From Rhizobium sp. WSM4643 (GTDB taxonomy: Bacteria > Pseudomonadota > Alphaproteobacteria > Rhizobiales > Rhizobiaceae), in contig NZ_CP104040.1 of NCBI RefSeq assembly GCF_025152745.1, positions 2,418,001 to 2,482,000 on the forward strand: DNA of 64,000 nt. The letters are read 5' to 3'. Shown piece by piece: positions 58,851 to 64,000 of this stretch. The position numbers were made by a program, and so were the translations under genes. The notes under the pieces are model-generated. The model did no database searches, was not told the DNA's origin, and saw only the letters and a program-made list of their open reading frames with translations. The stretch's first letter is position 1. Each line of letters opens with the position of its first letter.

Positions 58851-59621
58851 CTACCCCGCCGCCTCGATGATCAGCCGGGCGATCTCGTCAGGGTGGGAGA
58901 TCAGCGACAAATGGCTGGCCTTCACCTCGATCGTCTTCGCCCCCATGCGCTTGGCCATGAAGCGTTCGAGATCGGGATTTATCGTCCGATCCTCGGTCGA
59001 AACGGCATACCAACTCGGCTTCGAACGCCAGGCCGCCTGTATCGTCTTGCCGGTCAGCAGCGCCTTTTGGAATGGCTGCTGCACGGCATAGAGAATTTTC
59101 GCCTTCGCCTCCGGCAAGTCGCCTGCGAAATCGCGCAAGAAGGCTTCCTCGCTCAGCCGACCTTCGTCGCCGTCGAAGACGATGCCGGCCGAAGCCGGCG
59201 GCGTCGGAAAGGTCTTGGCGAGAGCAGTATAATCCTCACCTGCATCCGGCGCCCGCGCCGCCACATAGACGAGCGCCGAAACATCAGGGTGCACACCGGC
59301 CTCGGTGACCATCATGCCGGAAAACGAATGCCCGACCAGAACCGTCGGCCCATCCTGCCGGTCGAGCACCCGCTTCACGGCAGCGACGGCCTCGGGCAGC
59401 GTCGTCAGCGGGTTCTGCACCGCCGTGGCATTGAGCCCAGCCGCCTGCAGGCGCGCGATCACCTCGGCCCAGCAAGAGCCGTCGGCAAACAATCCGTGCG
59501 CCAGCACAACGTTGTGCGCCTTAACGGGAGCGGATGTCGCGGCGATGCCGCGGGTAGCAAGCAGAGAAGTAGCGGCGCCAGCAATAAGGGCAGCCGAGAA
59601 GGTCCGTCTGTTCATCATCAT
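58851..59621 (-). CDS. Exported alpha/beta hydrolase
   Basis: The 256-residue protein has a twin-arginine-like signal (MNRRTFSAALIAGAATSLLATRG). The fold has AHGLFADGSCW (oxyanion), GHSFSGMMV (nucleophile Ser) and a His near the C-terminus (KASHLSLISHPDEIA). It resembles the esterase/EstC-like group. ATG codons occur at 59621, 59618 and 59615. Confidence 0.88.
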   Translation of the reverse strand: MMMNRRTFSAALIAGAATSLLATRGIAATSAPVKAHNVVLAHGLFADGSCWAEVIARLQAAGLNATAVQNPLTTLPEAVAAVKRVLDRQDGPTVLVGHSFSGMMVTEAGVHPDVSALVYVAARAPDAGEDYTALAKTFPTPPASAGIVFDGDEGRLSEEAFLRDFAGDLPEAKAKILYAVQQPFQKALLTGKTIQAAWRSKPSWYAVSTEDRTINPDLERFMAKRMGAKTIEVKASHLSLISHPDEIARLIIEAAG

Positions 59622-59815
59622 GATCTGGTTCCTTGTGCGTCCGGTGGGAATCTTTGCTGAAACCGTTACCGACAGGGTGGCGATAAGAAGGCCCGACATC
59701 AAATCTCCAAAGCTCGCGATGGCTGAGCTTTGATCGGGAAAGTATCGGAAATTAGCTCCAAACGCGTCCTCTCTTTTTGCTGCAACCAAAAACCAGTTCG
59801 CCGCCCGCCCTCGCC

Positions 59816-60433
59816 TCATTCTCGATCGAAGCGGCTGACCTCGAGCCCGCTGCCGACCGGCAGCAGCACGCTTGATATCCCGGGCTTGGCACGGACAGCC
59901 TCGCCGTAGCGTTTGAGATCGTCGCCTCCTGGGCGCAGCATGTTGTCGGCAACGATGATCGCGCCCGGATTGAGCTTGGGGTAGAAGGCTTCGAGGCAGG
60001 GAACGTAGAGATCCTTCCAGAGATCCACCAGCACGAAGTCGATGCCCTGGGAAAGCTCGTCGATCATCTGGACGGCGTCGCCGACCTTGAATTCCATATG
60101 GTCTGCGAGCCCCGCCTTGACGGCCATGTCGCGCGCGTAGGCCGATTTGTAATCGTGCAATTCGATGGTGATCAGCCGCCCGCCCGAGGCGCGCGCGGCT
60201 TCCGCCAGCCAGATCCCGGAATAGCCGAAGGAGGTGCCGAGTTCGAGAATGGTCGGGCTCTTGAGGCTCTTGGCGAGGATATTGATGAACTGTCCGGTCG
60301 CAGGTCCGACCGCGCGCAGCCGCTGATCTTGTCCTCCGTCGCGGCCGCCGGGAGGCAGTTCGCGCGGGCTGTTATGCTCCGTCTCGATCATCGTGTGATA
60401 GTTATCGAGCACGTCCTGGATCCTGCTGTCCAT
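59816..60433 (-). CDS. O-methyltransferase (SAM-dependent, family 3-like)
   Basis: The 205-residue protein has the SAM-binding motif ILELGTSFGYSGIWLAEAA, then LITIELHDYKSAYARDMAVKAGL, then DFVLVDLWKDLYVPCLEAFYPKLNPGAIIVADNM, the pattern of caffeoyl-CoA-type O-methyltransferases. The ATG at 60433 follows GGAGAAGAG; an ATG at 60445 would add four residues. Substrate unknown. Confidence 0.88.
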   Translation of the reverse strand: MDSRIQDVLDNYHTMIETEHNSPRELPPGGRDGGQDQRLRAVGPATGQFINILAKSLKSPTILELGTSFGYSGIWLAEAARASGGRLITIELHDYKSAYARDMAVKAGLADHMEFKVGDAVQMIDELSQGIDFVLVDLWKDLYVPCLEAFYPKLNPGAIIVADNMLRPGGDDLKRYGEAVRAKPGISSVLLPVGSGLEVSRFDRE

Positions 60434-60693
60434 TCTCTTCTCCATAACCGCTGATCGGCCGATCATTGCCCAACCGGAACGGCGCCGGAAAGTTAAACTT
60501 TGGCAATCATCGCCCTTGTTGGTTCCCTTGCAGTTGCACATGCCGCCGCCGTCGGCTACATCAGCCCTCAATGGTCGGGTCACCCGGCCACGTAAGCGTT
60601 AACGTCACTCAACGCGTATGATCGAACGGCTTTGCGGCTTCGATCTGCGCGACTATGTCCTGCGGATCGAGTTCAAAGAGCTCCTGAGGACAC

Positions 60694-61464
60694 ATGGACA
60701 ACAATCAACTCAAAGGTCAGACTTCACCGGCTCCCGGCATCGAAAGGGTCCGCCACGACACGCGACGGCGCACCCTGGCGGTCCAAAGCATTGTCGTCAT
60801 CACCCCCGGCATGCGCCGCATCACATTGACCGGCGATGATCTTGCCGATTTCATCAGCCTTGCGCCCGACGACCACATCAAGATTTTCGTACCGGCCGCC
60901 GATGGCGGCGAAGAACGCCGTGACTACACGCCGCGCCGTTACGATAACACCGAACGAAAACTGACCATCGACTTCGCCTTGCATGAGGCAGGCCCGGTAA
61001 CCCAATGGGCGATCGACGCGCGCGCCGGCGACAAGCTCGATATCGGCGGACCAAGGGGCTCTGCCGTAGTGTCGAAGACAGTCAAACGGTGGCTGCTGAT
61101 CGGCGACGAAACCGCGCTGCCGGCGATCGGCCGCCGGATCGAGGAGAGCGGCGCCGGAACCGTCATCACCACAATCGCAGCCGTCACCGGCCCGTTGGAA
61201 GAACAAGTCTTCGAGACATCGGCCGAACTGCACGCCCACTGGGCGCATCGGCCTCTTTCTCAGGCAACCGATGCCGCGGCGCTGCTGAAACTGTTGAGCA
61301 CGGTCGATATCCAGCCGGAAACCTTCGTCTGGGTCGCGGCGGAAGCCTCGGTGACACGCGATATCCGCGCCTACCTGCTGGAACGAGGTTGCCCGCTCGG
61401 CTGGATCAAGGCATCCGGCTACTGGGTGTCCGGCAAGGCCGACACGACCGAGAAGTTCGGCTAG
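60694..61464 (+). CDS. Siderophore-interacting protein (ferric reductase-like)
   Basis: The 256-residue protein is a FAD/NAD(P)H reductase of the ViuB type. It has the flavin-binding segment RDYTPRRYD, GDKLDIGGPRGS, LLIGDETALPAIGRRIEE (nucleotide binding) and a C-terminal WVAAEASVTRDIRAYL. It should release iron from ferric siderophores in the cytoplasm. A siderophore transporter is not adjacent. Confidence 0.9.
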   Translation: MDNNQLKGQTSPAPGIERVRHDTRRRTLAVQSIVVITPGMRRITLTGDDLADFISLAPDDHIKIFVPAADGGEERRDYTPRRYDNTERKLTIDFALHEAGPVTQWAIDARAGDKLDIGGPRGSAVVSKTVKRWLLIGDETALPAIGRRIEESGAGTVITTIAAVTGPLEEQVFETSAELHAHWAHRPLSQATDAAALLKLLSTVDIQPETFVWVAAEASVTRDIRAYLLERGCPLGWIKASGYWVSGKADTTEKFG

Positions 61465-61551
61465 GCGGCAAGGCGCCGACACTGGCCGCCGCTCCGGAAG
61501 CTGGAAGCGACGGCCGGATAGGCCGTCCAAAAATAGCTGTCGATTCAGTTG

Positions 61552-61562
61552 CGATTTAATCG
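61552..61562. promoter_or_regulatory. Operator-like dyad before the MarR gene
   Basis: CGATT-T-AATCG is a perfect 11-base palindrome 50 bases upstream of the MarR/OhrR-type start. AT-rich DNA (ATATATATAAG) follows, probably the -10 region. Autoregulation is likely. Confidence 0.45.
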
Positions 61563-61611
61563 GACGCGATATATATAAGTCCTAGCATTCAGAGCCTAAT
61601 AGGATGAACCC

Positions 61612-62118
61612 ATGCCCGCATCTAAAACCGCAAGACAGCCTGGCAGCCCCGCGCCCGCCTCCCCGCCAGTGGGCAAGGAAGGCAGGAAACTTTCGAATTT
61701 CCTGTGCTTCGCGGTCTATTCGGCAAATCTCGCCTTCGGCCGCGCCTATAAGCCGATCCTAGACGAGCTTGGCCTGACCTACACCCAATATATCACCATG
61801 GTGGCTCTCTCCGAAGAGGATGACCAGACCGTCGGCGCATTGGGGGAAAAGATGTTCCTCGAATCCAACACGCTGACGCCCATCCTCAAGAAGCTGGAGT
61901 CGAATGGTTATATCACCCGTCACCGCGATCCCGCCGACGAACGGCAGGTGCGGGTCAGCCTGACGCCGGCAGGACGCCAACTCGTTGAGACCGATCCCGG
62001 CAACGCGCTGCTTGGCGCCATCGGCCTCGGTGACGACTTTCCCGTCGTGCAGAAATCGGTGACGACGCTGCGCGACAACCTGCTGCGGTCAACGCAGGGC
62101 GAAGCGGAGAAATCTTGA
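61612..62118 (+). CDS. MarR-family regulator, OhrR type
   Basis: The 168-residue protein has an OhrR-like start to its core: LSNFLCFAVYSANLAFGRAYKPILDELGLTY, with the reactive Cys in FLCFA that senses organic peroxides. The winged helix is VGALGEKMFLESNTLTPILKKLE with DERQVRVSLT in the wing. Classical ohrR genes are beside ohr; here no ohr is seen and the convergent neighbour is an epoxide hydrolase. The N-terminal 25 residues are a Pro/Ser-rich extension. Confidence 0.88.
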   Translation: MPASKTARQPGSPAPASPPVGKEGRKLSNFLCFAVYSANLAFGRAYKPILDELGLTYTQYITMVALSEEDDQTVGALGEKMFLESNTLTPILKKLESNGYITRHRDPADERQVRVSLTPAGRQLVETDPGNALLGAIGLGDDFPVVQKSVTTLRDNLLRSTQGEAEKS

Positions 62119-62149
62119 TCGCGGCATCAGCCGCCTGATCCAGCTGGGT

Positions 62150-63451
62150 CTACTGCCGCAGCGGCCGGAACGCCGTCCTGAGCTCGGCAGTGAAAGCCAT
62201 CGGCTGTTCCCAGGCGGCGAAATGACCGCCCTTCGGCAGCCGGTTATAGTGGATGAGCTTCGGATAGGCCCTCTCCGCCCAGCTCTGCGGCGCCTGGTAG
62301 ATCTCATCGGGAAAAGCACTGACCGCCACCGGGATCTTGACGCCCCTGGGGTCGAAGAACCCGCCCGACGGATGGTGCGCATTGTCCCAATAGAGACGTG
62401 CCGAGGAGATTGCTGTGTTCGTCAGCCAGTAGAGCGTGACGTTGTCGAGGATGTCGTCCTTCGTCAGCCCCTCGGGCTCTCCGTCGAAAACGCGGGCGAT
62501 CATCCGGTAACTGCGGATGTCGTGATCGAGCATCCACGATGCAAGCCCGACCGGCGAGTCGACGATCCCGTAGAGCGTCTGCGGTCGGTTGTTCATCTCG
62601 ATCGCATAACCCAGCCCATTCTTGTAGAAGTCGTCGAGCTGATCGAAGGCGCGCCTTTCGTCCGGCGAAAGGTCGGCCGGCGGCATGCCGCCGGCGGCAA
62701 GAGCCTTGGCGACGTCAGCCGGAACCGTGGCCGCCATGTTCGTATGGATGCCGAGCAATCCCGGCGGCTCCTGCACCGCCATCAATTCGGTGACCGCGTT
62801 GCCCCAGTCGCCACCCTGCGCCACGAACTTCGTGTAACCGAGACGTTGCATCAGCGTCACCCAGGCGTGCGCGATGCGCGGCGGGTTCCAGTTCCCCGAC
62901 CCCGTCGGTTTCCCGGAAAAGCCGTAGCCCGGCAAAGACGGGATCACCACGTCAAATGCGTCCTCTTCGCTCCCGCCATGCGCTGTCGGATCGGTGAGCG
63001 GTTCGATGATCTTCAACTGCTCGATGATGGAGCCAGGCCATCCATGCGTGACGATCAGCGGCAGCGCATTTTTATGCTGGGAGCGCACGTGAATGAAGTG
63101 AATATCCAGCCCGTCGATCTCGGTGATGAACTGCGGCAGCGCATTGAGCCGCGCCTCCATCTTGCGCCAGTCGTAATCCGTCGCCCAATGCTTCGCGAGT
63201 TTCTGGATCGTTGCGAGCTGCACGCCCTGCGTATCATCCGCGACTGTCTCCTTGTCAGGCCAACGGGTGGCCGCGACGCGCCGGCGCAGATCGTCAAGCT
63301 GATCCTCGGGGAAATTGACGCTGAAGGGGCTAAGTCCGTCGCCGTTTGCCTGAGCACTACGCGTCCCGGCAAGCATGCTCATGGCTCCGGCGGCGGCTGT
63401 GGCGGCAAGCAGTTCGCGCCGCGTGGGCGCTGATAGGGATGTGGGTGGCAT
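62150..63451 (-). CDS. Exported epoxide hydrolase (EHN domain)
   Basis: The 433-residue protein has a Tat-type signal (TRRELLAATAAAGAMSM). An epoxide hydrolase N-terminal (EHN) domain is near 40-140 and an alpha/beta hydrolase domain follows with HGWPGS (oxyanion), QGGDWGN (nucleophile Asp) and KGGHFAAWEQP (catalytic His). The enzyme should open epoxides by the two-step Asp mechanism. GGAGAGGAG precedes the ATG. It is convergent with the OhrR-type gene. Confidence 0.92.
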   Translation of the reverse strand: MPPTSLSAPTRRELLAATAAAGAMSMLAGTRSAQANGDGLSPFSVNFPEDQLDDLRRRVAATRWPDKETVADDTQGVQLATIQKLAKHWATDYDWRKMEARLNALPQFITEIDGLDIHFIHVRSQHKNALPLIVTHGWPGSIIEQLKIIEPLTDPTAHGGSEEDAFDVVIPSLPGYGFSGKPTGSGNWNPPRIAHAWVTLMQRLGYTKFVAQGGDWGNAVTELMAVQEPPGLLGIHTNMAATVPADVAKALAAGGMPPADLSPDERRAFDQLDDFYKNGLGYAIEMNNRPQTLYGIVDSPVGLASWMLDHDIRSYRMIARVFDGEPEGLTKDDILDNVTLYWLTNTAISSARLYWDNAHHPSGGFFDPRGVKIPVAVSAFPDEIYQAPQSWAERAYPKLIHYNRLPKGGHFAAWEQPMAFTAELRTAFRPLRQ

Positions 63452-63684
63452 GACGCTCTCCTCTCCGTTTGATCTGTTCGGAAACGGACGAAGATCGACT
63501 GACCGACCTCGTTCGCATCAGCAGGTCATTCGCGTCTGTCCGGGGACTATGCTCCCGGGCAACGTCGGGGGTCAACCTGCCCGGTCAGGCTATGCCTCGA
63601 CTGTCTCGATGGACGACTGGTCATTGCAAAGAGCCGTGGTTGCGGGCAGCATCGGCGCGAGATCGATGAGGCAGAGGAGAATGC

Positions 63685-64000
63685 ATGCCCGACATCGCGA
63701 TGGGCGTCTTGAGCCGGAACGGAACCGTTCTTCTGGCCAGGCGCAGTTCCGAGCGCAAGGTGGACCCGGATCGCTGGAGCCTCCCGGGCGGCCATATCGA
63801 AGAGGGCGAAGACGCCGAGACGGCAATGTTCCGGGAATTGATCGAAGAAATAGGCGTGACGCCGGAGCTCTGGCAGTTTGCAGGACGGTTCACCTCGGAA
63901 GACCCGCCCGAAGCATCCGCGACATTCCATGTCTATCACGTCGATAAATGGCAGGGCCAGCCGCGACTGATCGGTGACGAACACACCGAGCTCAGGTGGT
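63685..64000 (+). CDS. NUDIX hydrolase, cut by window end
   Basis: The first 105 residues are present. The ATG at 63685 follows GAGGAGA. The NUDIX box is GGHIEEGEDAETAMFRELIEEIG, fitting G-x5-E-x7-REUXEEXGU. LLARRSSERKVDPDRWSLPGG precedes it. The enzyme should hydrolyse nucleoside diphosphate-linked compounds, perhaps oxidised dNTPs. The C-terminus is outside the window. Confidence 0.88.
   Translation, partial: MPDIAMGVLSRNGTVLLARRSSERKVDPDRWSLPGGHIEEGEDAETAMFRELIEEIGVTPELWQFAGRFTSEDPPEASATFHVYHVDKWQGQPRLIGDEHTELRW

Noticed and set aside
62222..63433. 403-residue frame antisense to the epoxide hydrolase
   Set aside because: No start site or motif, while the opposite strand has a Tat signal and full catalytic set.

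Overview
This is a GC-rich alphaproteobacterial chromosome segment, most likely from Rhizobium (R. leguminosarum / R. etli group) or a close relative. The evidence is gene content rather than a marker: an ArsK/AqpS/ArsH arsenic operon, several LysR-flanked small genes, a RIME-like palindromic element, paired receiver/GGDEF regulators and many Rhizobiales DUF families. I see no rRNA, tRNA, CRISPR array, prophage or intact transposase. All identifications come from reading the sequence; no database search was run.

Layout. 0-5 kb: an entericidin-like lipoprotein, a LysR gene divergent from a DUF1127-like mini-gene, a LysE exporter divergent from its LysG/ArgP-type regulator, a GreA-like factor and an MgtC protein. 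5-22 kb: an envelope/stress region with DUF3008, DUF2171, DUF2950 and DUF3300 proteins, SulP, PPK2, a DUF2955/HlyD efflux pair, a membrane-anchored winged-helix/TPR protein, a DUF900 lipoprotein hydrolase, an MscS channel and MarC. Sites related to the palindrome GTATGTTAC-N-GTAACATAC sit in front of several of these transcription units and look like the operators of one local regulon. 22.5-26 kb: a 929-residue SF2 helicase with two predicted membrane segments, enclosed by near-identical 64-bp direct repeats that begin at the stop codon of a DUF1127-like gene and include its terminator. This looks like a small inserted cargo, possibly a defence gene.

26-32 kb: a GlxA-type AraC regulator, a CBS protein, two paralogous double-receiver proteins (one with a GGDEF domain, one with a degenerate first receiver) and a frameshifted cyclase-like gene. 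32-37 kb: a complete arsenic operon (DUF6428 divergent from arsR-arsC-arsN2-aqpS-arsC-arsH-arsK), tightly overlapped, with a one-base frameshift in aqpS. 37-44 kb: MscS/DUF3772 channel, DUF924, a RIME-like repeat, a receiver-histidine kinase and a DHA2 MFS exporter.

44-56 kb: one long operon joins a binding-protein-dependent ABC importer to two routes of dihydroxyacetone-type phosphorylation. One is an ATP-type fused DhaK-DhaL kinase. The other is a PEP-dependent DhaK/DhaL/DhaM set with its own HPr and enzyme I, plus a small possible HTH protein. I infer uptake of a short polyol or ketose followed by phosphorylation. 56-64 kb: ordinary chromosomal genes (ClC, VOC, ICMT-like, two alpha/beta hydrolases, O-methyltransferase, siderophore-interacting protein, OhrR-type MarR) and a NUDIX gene cut by the window edge.
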